Shown: piece by piece, positions 36,683 to 45,390 of the stretch | Layout of the letters: each line of letters starts with the position of its first letter | How positions within the stretch are numbered: position 1 is the stretch's first letter | NCBI GenBank assembly: GCA_030427485.1 | Contig: JAUICG010000005.1 | Span: 124,001 to 188,000 of the forward strand | Reading direction: 5' to 3' | DNA: 64,000 nucleotides | Source of the DNA: Gammaproteobacteria bacterium | GTDB taxonomy: Bacteria > Pseudomonadota > Gammaproteobacteria > Pseudomonadales > Halieaceae | Position numbers and translations under genes: made by a program | Notes under the pieces: model-generated | Told to the model about the DNA's origin: nothing | Databases searched by the model: none | Seen by the model: the letters and a program-made list of their open reading frames with translations, nothing else

Positions 36683-37369
36683 TCAGTCCTGTTGCGGCGC
36701 CGCGGGTTGCTGGGTACGGATGACCTGCATGCCGCCCCTGGGTTCCACAAAGAGGCCCTCCGCGCTGGCTGTCATCACGCCCTCGGCGTACATTTCACCG
36801 CGCATAAACGTCTTCCGGCCCTCCACCTTTACCAGCCTTGCCTCGAGTTTCAACTCGGTATTGAGCGGCGTACGCCGGTGGTAGTTGACGTGCAGGTAGC
36901 CTGTCATCCCGGGTTGTCCGCCCAGCACCTGCGCCATGCCCAGGAACTGGTCGAAGATGGCCGCGACAAAGCCCCCGTGCACGCTGCCGGGCGGCCCCTC
37001 GTAGGCCCAGCCGCACTGGCAGGTGCCGAGTGCGAGGTCGCCCTCGATCCAGTTGTTCACCGGCGGCGCAATCGGGTTGCTCCAGCCGGCCATCGGGTTG
37101 AGCTCATGGCTGACCTGGCCGAAGTTGCCGTGCTCGCCGCTGGCGGACCAGTCGAAGCGGCCGTAGATGCGCGGTGACCCGCGAAACTCCTCGGCGGTGA
37201 CCTCGAGCTGCCCGGCGATGGCGTGCATGGTGTCGATGTTGGGCGAACTGGTCACCAGCGCTTCGGTCAGCTGCTTGATGGCATCGGCCACCCGGCGCTT
37301 GGCCACCCATTCGTCGTTAAACGGGGGTGTGATGTCTTCCGTGGCAAAGGGGTTGATATCGTCGTTCAT
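36683..37369 (-). CDS. PaaI-like hotdog-fold thioesterase
   Basis: A 228-residue protein whose second half is a hotdog domain: GPPGSVHGGFVAAIFDQFLGMAQ is the PaaI-type helix with the usual HGG, and GYLHVNYHRRTPLNTELKLEARLVKVEGRKTFMRGEM forms the strands. The N-terminal 100 residues are an extension seen in larger acyl-CoA thioesterase relatives. It probably hydrolyses an acyl-CoA; the substrate is unknown. Confidence 0.82.
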   Translation of the reverse strand: MNDDINPFATEDITPPFNDEWVAKRRVADAIKQLTEALVTSSPNIDTMHAIAGQLEVTAEEFRGSPRIYGRFDWSASGEHGNFGQVSHELNPMAGWSNPIAPPVNNWIEGDLALGTCQCGWAYEGPPGSVHGGFVAAIFDQFLGMAQVLGGQPGMTGYLHVNYHRRTPLNTELKLEARLVKVEGRKTFMRGEMYAEGVMTASAEGLFVEPRGGMQVIRTQQPAAPQQD

Positions 37370-37425
37370 CGTCTGGATCCTGGATAACCGGGGTGTAAAA
37401 ACCAGCCCCAGTGTAACCCGAATCC

Positions 37426-38502
37426 TCAGTTGATATGGCGCAGCATGAAGGAGACCAGGCCCTCGCCCGAGGGGTCGGTGAGTTCGTAGCCCGGTTCTTC
37501 GCTGTAGGCGACGCTCTCGAGACCCACCTCGTCGGCACGTGCTTTAACCGCGAGCGCATGCAGCCCGTGGTGCAGGAACATGTTGAGCAGGTCATTGAAA
37601 CCGGTCTCGAAGTTGTGCACGTAGATTGGCGCGTCTCCCGCATCCATCAACGCCAGCATATCGACGTTGGCGCGGTAGGCCTCGTTCTCGGGGGTGAAGA
37701 TTCCCGCCACGCTGTCCACACCGAGGAAGGTCAGCAGGTAGTTGGTGGCGCCGACAGCCTGGGCCACTGTGGGGATGTCCGTGCCACCGAGCACGCTCTC
37801 CAGGCCGCTGGTGATCGGCAGCAGCACGTCCTCCCACACCAGCAGGTCATAGGTGGACTGGGTGGCCAGCGCACCCACCGCTTTCACCCGTGTCGATTCG
37901 CGCAGCACGGGGTCTTCGCTGTCCGGATCCGCCATGTCGTCGTGCGTCCCCAGCCACAGGCTGGCCCCGGCCCCCGCGGAGCCGCCGTACACGGCGACGT
38001 TTTCCGGGTCGAGGTTGAGGCTGGCGAAGTGGTAGCGCATAAATTGCAGCGCGCGCGCCGCATCCTGTAGCGAGGGGAGAACCCCACCCTGCTCGACGAT
38101 CGAGGACACGCCCTCCGCCTGCGACGGTACTTTCAACAGGCGGTAGTTGATGGTGGCGAACGCGACGCAGGATTGCAGCAACTCGCGGATGGCGGCGCCA
38201 TTTTCATGAGCGCCCCCCTTGTCGCCGCCGGTGAAGCCGCCGCCGTGGATATAGATGACCAGGGGGGTGGGCGCGTCGCACCTGGGGAGGTAGATATCAA
38301 ACAGGTTGCGCTCGGCGTCCCCGTAGCGCACATCCTCGGCGAAATCCGCCTCGATGCCGGGCAATTCGATGGGTGCCGGGCTCAGGCTGAGTTCGAGGGC
38401 GGGCCGGGTTTCGACCACCACGTTATTGTCATTGTTGCCGTCGCTGCAGGCGACCAGCAGAGAAAGTGCCAGCAGTACGCTGAGTCTGTGCGGGTAGTTC
38501 AT
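37426..38502 (-). CDS. Alpha/beta hydrolase lipoprotein (carboxylesterase-like)
   Basis: A 358-residue predicted lipoprotein with signal peptide and lipobox (LSLLVAC). The hydrolase has the oxyanion motif IHGGGFTGGD and the nucleophile elbow GGSAGAGAS, typical of the hormone-sensitive-lipase/type B esterase group. RYGDAERNLFDIYLP precedes them, as in many BD-FAE-like esterases. The histidine of the triad should lie in FLHHGLHALA. The ATG at 38502 was chosen because it directly precedes the signal peptide. Confidence 0.8.
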   Translation of the reverse strand: MNYPHRLSVLLALSLLVACSDGNNDNNVVVETRPALELSLSPAPIELPGIEADFAEDVRYGDAERNLFDIYLPRCDAPTPLVIYIHGGGFTGGDKGGAHENGAAIRELLQSCVAFATINYRLLKVPSQAEGVSSIVEQGGVLPSLQDAARALQFMRYHFASLNLDPENVAVYGGSAGAGASLWLGTHDDMADPDSEDPVLRESTRVKAVGALATQSTYDLLVWEDVLLPITSGLESVLGGTDIPTVAQAVGATNYLLTFLGVDSVAGIFTPENEAYRANVDMLALMDAGDAPIYVHNFETGFNDLLNMFLHHGLHALAVKARADEVGLESVAYSEEPGYELTDPSGEGLVSFMLRHIN

Positions 38503-38656
38503 CGTGTCGGCCTGGGTATCATGTTTGCGGGCGCGCGAATATACAGCATCTCGCGTCATCTGGCGACATCGCCAGTGGTGGTTTACAGTGTTGGAGGCCA
38601 GGAAGCGGCATTAAGTTCCAGAATTTGTACTCTGACCCCGATGGAGGAATGCGACT

Positions 38657-39064
38657 ATGAAGATAACCGGTGGATGCTACTGCGGGAACATTCGTTATGA
38701 GGCCGACGGCGAGCCGCTGATGCGCGGGTTGTGTCACTGCCGTGAGTGCCAGTACATTTCGGGCGGCGGCGCCAATGTCGCCCTGGCGATGCCGCTCAGC
38801 GGCTTTCGCTATACCCAGGGACAGCCCAAAGCGTATTCTCGCAGCGATCTCGAATCACCCGTGCGGCGCGAGTTTTGCCCCGACTGCGGCACCTCGCTGG
38901 CCAGCCTGCCCCCGGCTCTGCCCGATATGCTGATTCTCAAGGTCGGCACCATGGACGATCCCACGCTGTACGGTACACCGGATATGGCTTTTTACTGCAT
39001 AGAGAAGCAGGCGTTCCACTATCTGCCGGACGATCTGCCCAAATTCGACCGATTTCCCGGTTAG
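38657..39064 (+). CDS. GFA family (Gfa/CENP-V) zinc protein
   Basis: A 135-residue protein of the glutathione-dependent formaldehyde-activating fold. The zinc ligands are visible as GGCYCGNIRY, CHCRECQ and FCPDCGT. Family members bind glutathione or related thiols; most have no proven activity. It is a complete single-domain gene. Confidence 0.88.
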   Translation: MKITGGCYCGNIRYEADGEPLMRGLCHCRECQYISGGGANVALAMPLSGFRYTQGQPKAYSRSDLESPVRREFCPDCGTSLASLPPALPDMLILKVGTMDDPTLYGTPDMAFYCIEKQAFHYLPDDLPKFDRFPG

Positions 39065-39079
39065 GCCCGACCCGGCCCC

Positions 39080-39388
39080 GTGAGCCATCGCATCGATGTA
39101 AGCTGGAGCGGCGGCAGTGTCGCCGTCCTGACGTTCAGCGATCCGGCGCGTCGCAACCAGCTCTGCTGGGCGGCGGTCGATGCGCTGGCACAGCGTCTCA
39201 GGCAGTGTCGGGAGTCCGGCGCGAGGGTCGTGATTCTTGCCTCGGGGCCGGACGGTCACTGGTTCGAGCACGCCTGGCGGGGCGCGCCACCGCGGCGGAG
39301 ATGGTGCTTACCGGCAAGCCTGTGGGCGCGCAGCGCCTTTACGACGTCGGTGCTGCCGGCGGGCCGGACCCCGGAGAACGGGGTATAA
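39080..39388 (+). pseudogene. Enoyl-CoA hydratase remnant with internal deletion and frameshift
   Basis: The reading frame begins like an enoyl-CoA hydratase/crotonase: VAVLTFSDPARRNQLCWAAVDAL, then RVVILASGPDGHWFEHA. After about 66 codons the frame loses similarity. In a different frame directly behind (from about 39286) the sequence reads ATAAEMVLTGKPVGAQRLYDVGAA, which is the middle-to-late part of the same family (AAEMLLTGRPIDAQEA type). About 100 residues between these two blocks, including the oxyanion-hole region, are missing and the C-terminus is absent. The gene is therefore dead. Confidence 0.75.
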
Positions 39389-39397
39389 GCCCGGCCG

Positions 39398-39415
39398 GTG
39401 TCATAAAACTGTCAT
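39398..39415 (+). promoter_or_regulatory. PHO box (PhoB binding site) ahead of the DUF4956-CotH-VTC operon
   Basis: GTGTCAT (39398-39404), AAAA, CTGTCAT (39409-39415): two 7-bp direct repeats with a 4-bp AT spacer, differing from the consensus CTGTCAT-A(A/T)A(A/T)-CTGTCAT only in the first base. It lies about 160 bp upstream of the DUF4956 start. A -10-like hexamer is weak at the ideal distance (AATATG at 39425-39430); a better one, TATACT, is at about 39462. Confidence 0.6.
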
Positions 39416-39575
39416 CGGGGTGGGAATATGGGCACCAGTTCTCATCCCGGGGTTTGCGATACTATACTTCGATATGCCTTTTTTATACCATGCGCAGGTT
39501 GCGTCATTACTACAAGAAGATGATGGTTTGATGACCATTTGATTACATCAATAATTTTTTAAGCAGGAGAAGTTG

Positions 39576-40253
39576 GTGGACTTTGCGAATCCCTACGCCG
39601 TTATAGATATACCGTTACTGGAATTGCTCAGGAATATGGGCATCGGCCTCGTGCTGGCAGTGATATGGGCATTTATCATCTCGCGATCCACCAGGCTGGT
39701 GGTGGACCACAACCAGTACCTGCCGATGTTCCTGCTGCTGATACCCGCCATGATCATCATCATCACGATCATCAAATCGTCCATCGCATTGTCGCTCGGC
39801 CTGGTAGGCGCACTGTCCATCGTGCGCTTTCGCACGCCGATCAAGGAACCCGAAGAACTGTTGTATATCTTTGTCGCGATCGCGATTGGTCTCGGACTGG
39901 GCGCCAACCAGGTCATGGTGACCGTCGTCGGTTTTATCGTGATCGTGGCGGTCCTCGTTCCCTTCGCACTGACCAAGAAGCAGATACTGACCAGCAACAG
40001 CAACCTGGTGGATGTGATACTGCATTTGCCGGAGGACAAGTCGCTCGACCTGGCGGATGTTGAACAGCTGTTGAAGCAGCAGTCCTTTACCTACAAGTTG
40101 AAGCGTTTGTACCGAAGTGGCGACCGCATAGAACTGCTGATCGACACGCTGCGTATCGAGCTTGCCAGCGTTGACGAACTGCGCCGCGCGTTTGCCGGGC
40201 TCGGGGTGGAGTTCGAGATTTCGCTGACCTCCAATGCACGCGTTATCACCTGA
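39576..40253 (+). CDS. DUF4956 integral membrane protein
   Basis: A 225-residue protein with four predicted transmembrane helices (GIGLVLAVIWAFIISR, YLPMFLLLIPAMIIIITII, LYIFVAIAIGLGLGA, MVTVVGFIVIVAVLVPFAL) and the family block LSIVRFRTPIKEPEELLYIF. A cytoplasmic C-terminal domain follows. DUF4956 proteins are encoded with VTC-type polymerase domains and CotH-like proteins, as here. The GTG at 39576 is six bases from AGGAG; a TTG one codon earlier is too close. First gene of a five-gene operon. Confidence 0.85.
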   Translation: MDFANPYAVIDIPLLELLRNMGIGLVLAVIWAFIISRSTRLVVDHNQYLPMFLLLIPAMIIIITIIKSSIALSLGLVGALSIVRFRTPIKEPEELLYIFVAIAIGLGLGANQVMVTVVGFIVIVAVLVPFALTKKQILTSNSNLVDVILHLPEDKSLDLADVEQLLKQQSFTYKLKRLYRSGDRIELLIDTLRIELASVDELRRAFAGLGVEFEISLTSNARVIT

Positions 40254-40262
40254 GAAACCGGT

Positions 40263-42971
40263 TTGTCCGCGAAAAGCATTCGACTGGCGCTCCTTCTAGT
40301 CCCGCTATTGGTGGCGCTGCTGCTGATTGTGGCGCCAAACCAGCTCAAGGAGGACCTGCAGGAGACGGACTTGCCCGAGTGCACGGAGGATGATCCGCTG
40401 TGCGTACTGTCGGGCGATATACTGCGCGATATGTCCAACCTCAAGTGGTCGGTGCAGCGCGAGAAGTTCGACAAGCAAACTTTGCCCATTCTCAACATCT
40501 ACCTCACTGATGGCGCGCTCAAGAAGCTGTACAAAAAGCGCCAGGAGACGCTGGACAAGCCCGGGCAAATCCTGATCGGCGAAGACGGGGACTGGGTGGA
40601 CGCGACCGTTATCGCTGACAACGGAGAGCCCACGCATAAACTGAAGGCCGAGCTGCGACTGAAAGGCGACTGGGTGGACCATATTGAACACCCGACGAAG
40701 ATTTCGTTTCGCATCAAGATCCGAAAACAGGGCTACGTTTTCGGCATGAAGCGCTTTTCCATACAGCATCCCTTGACGCGGGAATACCAGGCTGAACCGC
40801 TGCTGATGGATGAAATGCGCCGCTGGGGCATACTTGCGCCGCGCTACAGTTTTGTCGACGTGCGTATTAATGATTATGCGATCGGCGTGATGGCTCTGGA
40901 AGAACATTTCTCCAAGGAGTTGCTGGAAGCGCAGACCAGGCGCGAGGGACCTATCGTCATCCTCGACGAAGACCTGATGTGGCGCCAGCGGGATCTCAAC
41001 GTGCGGACCAATACCACTGGCGACCCGCAAGCACCCGGAAAAGACAGCGCACATATCATCATGCGCGACCTGCCGATCTCGCAGTTTGGCGCGCCGTCCT
41101 ACGTGCCCGGTTCCACCGCGACGAACAACTCTGTGCGTGCGATGTCTCTGTACCGGGATTTCATGGATGGCAAACTGTCAGCGGGTGAGGTATACGATGT
41201 GCAGAAGGTGGCGCGCTGGTGGGTGCTGATGAACACCTGGTACGGCTGCCATGGGCACGCGGCTCACAACCGGCGCTTCTACTTCAATCCCACCACCAAC
41301 CTGCTGGAGCCGATTGCTTTCGATAACGGTCCCGTACCCCACCAGCGCACTCCCCAGACAGAGAATTGCGATCGCCTGGCTGCGCCCTTCCTGTCGGGTG
41401 ACCCCGATTTCCAGCGCTATGTTCTGGAGTTTGCCGAGGAGTTGCTGCAGACCTACTCGAGTCCGGAATGGCAACAGCAGTACCAGGAATCCCAGGTTGC
41501 GCTGCTGGAAGTGCTGGCAATGGAGCAGATGCCGACGAGGATTCTGTTCACCCGGAACCTGCTCAATAACCTTTCCTATTTTCTCGATCATATGAAACTC
41601 CGGTCGCTCAAACGCGTGGTGAACAATAACAGCAGTCCCTTTGTCAGAAAGTGGCCCGACGCACCGCTGTACTCGCATGTGCGGGCCTTTTTGTTCCCCG
41701 AGGGTGACGGCATGGCGCTGGAGTTGAAAAATCTTTCTGCGCACCCGCTGTCCAATGTACAGGTCCTTCTGCAAGACGCTGCGGGTGAGGAAGATGTGGT
41801 CGCAGAGCTGGCGGTCCTGCCGGCCTACCAGCGCGGGGACGATGTCAACGCGCCCGGGCATATTGTCGAACTGGGTCTCGACCGGCCCTACACCGATGAC
41901 ACAAAGGTAACCGTCTCGTTCGAGCACCAGGGGCAGACGTTGACCGAGATGGCGGTCACCCAGTTCAGGAATCACATTACCGGCTTTGACCGTGACTTCC
42001 GGCAGGCTTTGTCTGGCAACGCGGGCGTGCGCCTCGATGAAGCGGACAGGAGTATCGTCTTCGGCCCCGGGGAGCACACGATAGAGCGCAGCCTGGAGCT
42101 CGACAAGGGCTGGTCCGTCACCCTGGAGGCGGGGTCGTTGCTGAAAATGGAGAACGGCGCGACGTTGAAAGTACGGGGTCCCTTTTTCATGCTGGGTACC
42201 GCGGAGTCGCCCGCCCGTGTGCAGGTTACCCCCATGCCCGGTTTCCAGGGCGTTGGCGCCTGGGGTGGGATACTGGTCTCCCAGGCGGAGTCGCGGTCGA
42301 AAGTACAGCATGCCCTGCTGACGGGCATAGGCCATACCACCATTGCCAACCGACAGGATTACTACGGAATCACCGGTTGCATATCGTTTTATGAAAGCGA
42401 CGTGGATATCGACAACGCCACCTTCGAGAACATGCATTGCGAGGACGCGTTGAACATTGTGCGCGCGGATTTCACCATCACCCATTCGACGATCAGGGGC
42501 ACGGCCTTCGACGGTTTCGACAGTGATTTTTCTGTGGGGCTGATACGCGACTCACTGTTCGAAGCGACGGACAATGATGCGGTGGATGTTTCAGGTACCT
42601 CGCTGACCCTGGAGAATGTCAATTTCAGACAAATCGGCGATAAATCGATCTCTGTCGGCGAGCAATCAAAACTCGACGCGAGCGGCGTGGTCATCGATGG
42701 CTCCTCGAGTGGCGTCGCCAGCAAGGACCTCTCCGTCGCCGTGGTCAGGGACAGCACTTTCGATAACATTTCCGGCAGCGCCCTGATTACCTACATCAAG
42801 AAGAGCGAATACGGCAGCGCCTCGATTGAATGTATTGACTGCACCTTCAACAACTACACCTTCCTGGCCACCAACCAGAAGGGCAGCCGGATAGTGATAG
42901 ACGGCGTCACCCAACCGGTTACGAACTTCAACAAGCAGCAGCTCGTGGAGGCAGGTTTTGCCACAGAGTAA
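40263..42971 (+). CDS. CotH-kinase-like surface protein with C-terminal beta-helix
   Basis: A 902-residue protein with an N-terminal membrane anchor or signal (LALLLVPLLVALLLIVAP). Residues about 60-470 are CotH-like: LKAELRLKGDWVDH, KISFRIKIRK, GMKRFSIQHP, YSFVDVRINDYAIGVMALEEHFSKELLE and PIAFDNGPVPHQ follow the CotH kinase domain order. The C-terminal third (from about 600) is a right-handed parallel beta-helix with repeated rungs such as VDIDNATFENMHCEDALNI and VGLIRDSLFEATDNDAVDV. CotH relatives phosphorylate proteins in spores, but in this membrane context the substrate may be a glycan or surface polymer. The start is a TTG at 40263. Confidence 0.8.
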   Translation: MSAKSIRLALLLVPLLVALLLIVAPNQLKEDLQETDLPECTEDDPLCVLSGDILRDMSNLKWSVQREKFDKQTLPILNIYLTDGALKKLYKKRQETLDKPGQILIGEDGDWVDATVIADNGEPTHKLKAELRLKGDWVDHIEHPTKISFRIKIRKQGYVFGMKRFSIQHPLTREYQAEPLLMDEMRRWGILAPRYSFVDVRINDYAIGVMALEEHFSKELLEAQTRREGPIVILDEDLMWRQRDLNVRTNTTGDPQAPGKDSAHIIMRDLPISQFGAPSYVPGSTATNNSVRAMSLYRDFMDGKLSAGEVYDVQKVARWWVLMNTWYGCHGHAAHNRRFYFNPTTNLLEPIAFDNGPVPHQRTPQTENCDRLAAPFLSGDPDFQRYVLEFAEELLQTYSSPEWQQQYQESQVALLEVLAMEQMPTRILFTRNLLNNLSYFLDHMKLRSLKRVVNNNSSPFVRKWPDAPLYSHVRAFLFPEGDGMALELKNLSAHPLSNVQVLLQDAAGEEDVVAELAVLPAYQRGDDVNAPGHIVELGLDRPYTDDTKVTVSFEHQGQTLTEMAVTQFRNHITGFDRDFRQALSGNAGVRLDEADRSIVFGPGEHTIERSLELDKGWSVTLEAGSLLKMENGATLKVRGPFFMLGTAESPARVQVTPMPGFQGVGAWGGILVSQAESRSKVQHALLTGIGHTTIANRQDYYGITGCISFYESDVDIDNATFENMHCEDALNIVRADFTITHSTIRGTAFDGFDSDFSVGLIRDSLFEATDNDAVDVSGTSLTLENVNFRQIGDKSISVGEQSKLDASGVVIDGSSSGVASKDLSVAVVRDSTFDNISGSALITYIKKSEYGSASIECIDCTFNNYTFLATNQKGSRIVIDGVTQPVTNFNKQQLVEAGFATE

Positions 42972-43638
42972 CAGTTTGCAACGCAATGACTTTCGCTACG
43001 AGGTGAAAGTACCTTACCAGCGCGCGCAGTATGTCGAGTTTGAAAGCTGGTTGCGAAGAGCCGGCCTGCACCCCGTTCAACAGTATGCGGACCGGGTGAT
43101 ACATTCGGTGTACCTGGACACCAGCGAGTTTGATGACTATCAGGACAACGTCTCCGGCATCAGCAAGCGCGGCAAACTGAGGCTCCGGTGGTACAACGAT
43201 GCCGCCGACAACATGGTGCTTGAACTCAAAAACAAGCGTGGCAAGCTCGCCAACAAGCTGATTATCGGGCTGGACAACCCCTCCGGCGCGCTACCCTTTG
43301 ATCGCAGTGTCGCCAATCGACTGTTGCGCAGCAATGCAAGAAGCCTCGCGGTAGCCAGGCAATGCAATCTCTTTCCCAGCCTGCACGTGCAGTATCTACG
43401 TGAATATTATGAAATCGCGCCGGATATCCGCATGACGATTGATCGCAATATTCGCTACCAGAGTCTCTACCCGATCAGGTCGTCGCGCACCCGGGCGTCG
43501 CTGGTCGATGTGGTGATCGAATTCAAATACCCCACGAGCAAGTCCAGGAAGGCGGCGCAGCTGCTCGCGGGAATGCCGGGGCGGGTGTTTCGTCATTCCA
43601 AGTATGTCATTGGCGTGGACACCGTATGCGCGCTGTAG
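42958..43638 (+). CDS. VTC-domain protein (polyphosphate polymerase-like)
   Basis: A 226-residue soluble protein of the VTC fold, a tunnel-shaped triphosphate-handling domain. The basic residues expected to line the tunnel are present: FRYEVKVP, RGKLRLRWYN, LELKNKRGKLANK and VVIEFKYP, and the order fits bacterial polyphosphate polymerase-domain proteins. It starts at a TTG seven bases after GGAGG and overlaps the end of the CotH gene by 14 bp. In yeast VTC makes polyphosphate; bacterial members with DUF4956 and CotH are uncharacterised. Confidence 0.85.
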   Translation: MPQSNSLQRNDFRYEVKVPYQRAQYVEFESWLRRAGLHPVQQYADRVIHSVYLDTSEFDDYQDNVSGISKRGKLRLRWYNDAADNMVLELKNKRGKLANKLIIGLDNPSGALPFDRSVANRLLRSNARSLAVARQCNLFPSLHVQYLREYYEIAPDIRMTIDRNIRYQSLYPIRSSRTRASLVDVVIEFKYPTSKSRKAAQLLAGMPGRVFRHSKYVIGVDTVCAL

Positions 43639-44177
43639 TCCTGCTCGCCCTGCTTTACTCGACGGTGGTGCTTGGCGGCGATGCCAGCCCTGTCGCGGAA
43701 CAAAAAAAGGCGCTTGCGGAACAGGCCAGGGAAGCTGCCCGCGGCGTGGATGAATACGCGGCCTACGTGGCCCTGCTGCAGCCGATGCCGCCGGAAAACC
43801 TGCGGGCCGACGAAATAGAGCCCTACATACTGTTGGATAAGGGGTGGAGCGCCATCACTGAAAATGGTGTCTGGTCATTGGGCAAGCGCTCATCGATGTA
43901 TATCCGGCTGGACGAGGGCAGCAGGCCGCGGCAACTGCAGATCCAGGGTGCCTATTTCAACGGCGAGGAGCCCACGCGCCTGTTGGTGAACGGACAGCTA
44001 CTCAGTGAAAAACCCTTGCTGAATCTTACGGTGGATCTTCCTGCGGGTCTCGAGGATTCTCCCGCCCTGCGAATAGAGCTTCAGCACCTTAACCCCATGT
44101 CGCCGCGTGACCTGAAGCCGAGTAACCCGGATACCCGAAAGATCAAGTTCAAACTTGAGCAGATCCGCATTTGGTGA
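43626..44177 (+). CDS. Secreted protein of unknown function in the VTC operon
   Basis: A 183-residue protein with a signal peptide (VVLLALLYSTVVLGGDAS), a short helical region and a beta-rich domain with LDKGWSAITENGVWSLGKRSSMYIRLDEGSRPRQLQIQG, which looks like a carbohydrate-binding jelly-roll. I do not recognise a named family. It overlaps the VTC gene by 13 bp, so it belongs to the same operon and is presumably exported to act with the CotH protein. Confidence 0.65.
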   Translation: MRAVVLLALLYSTVVLGGDASPVAEQKKALAEQAREAARGVDEYAAYVALLQPMPPENLRADEIEPYILLDKGWSAITENGVWSLGKRSSMYIRLDEGSRPRQLQIQGAYFNGEEPTRLLVNGQLLSEKPLLNLTVDLPAGLEDSPALRIELQHLNPMSPRDLKPSNPDTRKIKFKLEQIRIW

Positions 44178-44265
44178 GCCTTTCTCCCCGCCGCAATACT
44201 GCGCAGCGATGACAGGCGCTGATAGATATCGGGGTTCGAATCGGAGTACAACGCCTGGAGGAGAG

Positions 44266-45318
44266 ATGACGAAATCCCCGACCCCCTTTTTTTGCAGCCT
44301 GCTGCTGGCGCTGTTTGTTCTCTGGAGTAGCCATGGCAGCGCTGACACCTGCCAGGAAATTCCGCATCAGTCGTGTTTCAACCAACTCGCTGTAAACCCC
44401 GAAGATGACTGGTCCGACTACAGCTTCGTGGTTGTGGGTCACCTCCGCTCCCGTCCGGGAACCTATGAACCGAACCAGGTAATGCGCTCTCATGTGGAGC
44501 GGCTGTTTGGCGATGATCCCGCGTTTGTGATCGCGCTTGGCGACCTGTATTACAACCTGAAAGAGGAAGGGCTGGTGGCGGTGAAGGCATGGGTGAGCGA
44601 GAATATTCCGGCCCCGTTCTTCAACGCGGTGGGCAATCACGATACCCAGATTGGCGCTGACCCCTTGCCGGACGGTACGAAAACGCCCGCCAGCCACGAT
44701 GTCGAGCGCTATGAGCGGGAATTCGGTGAAACGAATTACCATTTTCGGCTGGGTAGCGAACTCTTCATCTTCCTCGACACGGGGCGGGTGCCGATTGTGA
44801 GCGGCGCGGCCTGGGACAGGGTGAAGGCTCTGCTGGCCGATGCGGCCGCGGACGATTCGCTGAAGAATATCTTCGTGCTCACACACAAGGTGTTCTGGAG
44901 CTATAACAATGACAACCCCGCGATGGAGGTGCTGTTTCGTTACCGCCATCCCATCATGCCGCCGCCGAACTACCGTTTTTTTCTCGACGACCTGAAGCCG
45001 CTGCTAGAGCCTCTGTCCAGCAGCAAAAGCATCTTCCTGATTTCCGGTGATATTGGCGGCGGGAGGAAGTATTTACAGACCTTCTTTCTCCAGGAACCGG
45101 ATATGACCTACCTCGCCACGGGGATGGGCAATACGCCCCGTGATTCCTTTGTAAACGTGCACGTTAAATCCGGTGTGGTGTCACTGGAGAATATCAACTT
45201 CACTACCGGCGAAAGCAGTGCGATGGAGAACTTCGGCGTGGAATACTGGGAGAGTTTCTATCGGGATAACCCGGAGCTCGCCGCCAAGGCCGATCAGTTG
45301 GCCAAAAAGCGCAAATAG
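44266..45318 (+). CDS. Secreted metallophosphoesterase
   Basis: A 350-residue calcineurin-type phosphoesterase with signal peptide (FFCSLLLALFVLWSSHGSA). Metal-site motifs are ALGDLYYN (GD), AVGNHDTQ (GNHD), LTHKVFW (H) and GDIGGG; the first motif reads VVVGHLRS, lacking the usual DxH, so one metal ligand is unusual. A periplasmic phosphatase fits a phosphate-starvation operon. TGGAGGAGAG precedes the ATG at 44266. The gap from the previous gene is 88 bp, so it is probably the last gene of the operon. Confidence 0.8.
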   Translation: MTKSPTPFFCSLLLALFVLWSSHGSADTCQEIPHQSCFNQLAVNPEDDWSDYSFVVVGHLRSRPGTYEPNQVMRSHVERLFGDDPAFVIALGDLYYNLKEEGLVAVKAWVSENIPAPFFNAVGNHDTQIGADPLPDGTKTPASHDVERYEREFGETNYHFRLGSELFIFLDTGRVPIVSGAAWDRVKALLADAAADDSLKNIFVLTHKVFWSYNNDNPAMEVLFRYRHPIMPPPNYRFFLDDLKPLLEPLSSSKSIFLISGDIGGGRKYLQTFFLQEPDMTYLATGMGNTPRDSFVNVHVKSGVVSLENINFTTGESSAMENFGVEYWESFYRDNPELAAKADQLAKKRK

Positions 45319-45390
45319 GCGAGCTCGGCACAGGCCCACCGTCAGGCAGGAAGAACAGATCGCGGTGGCCAGCTACGTCCGGCTGTGCGC

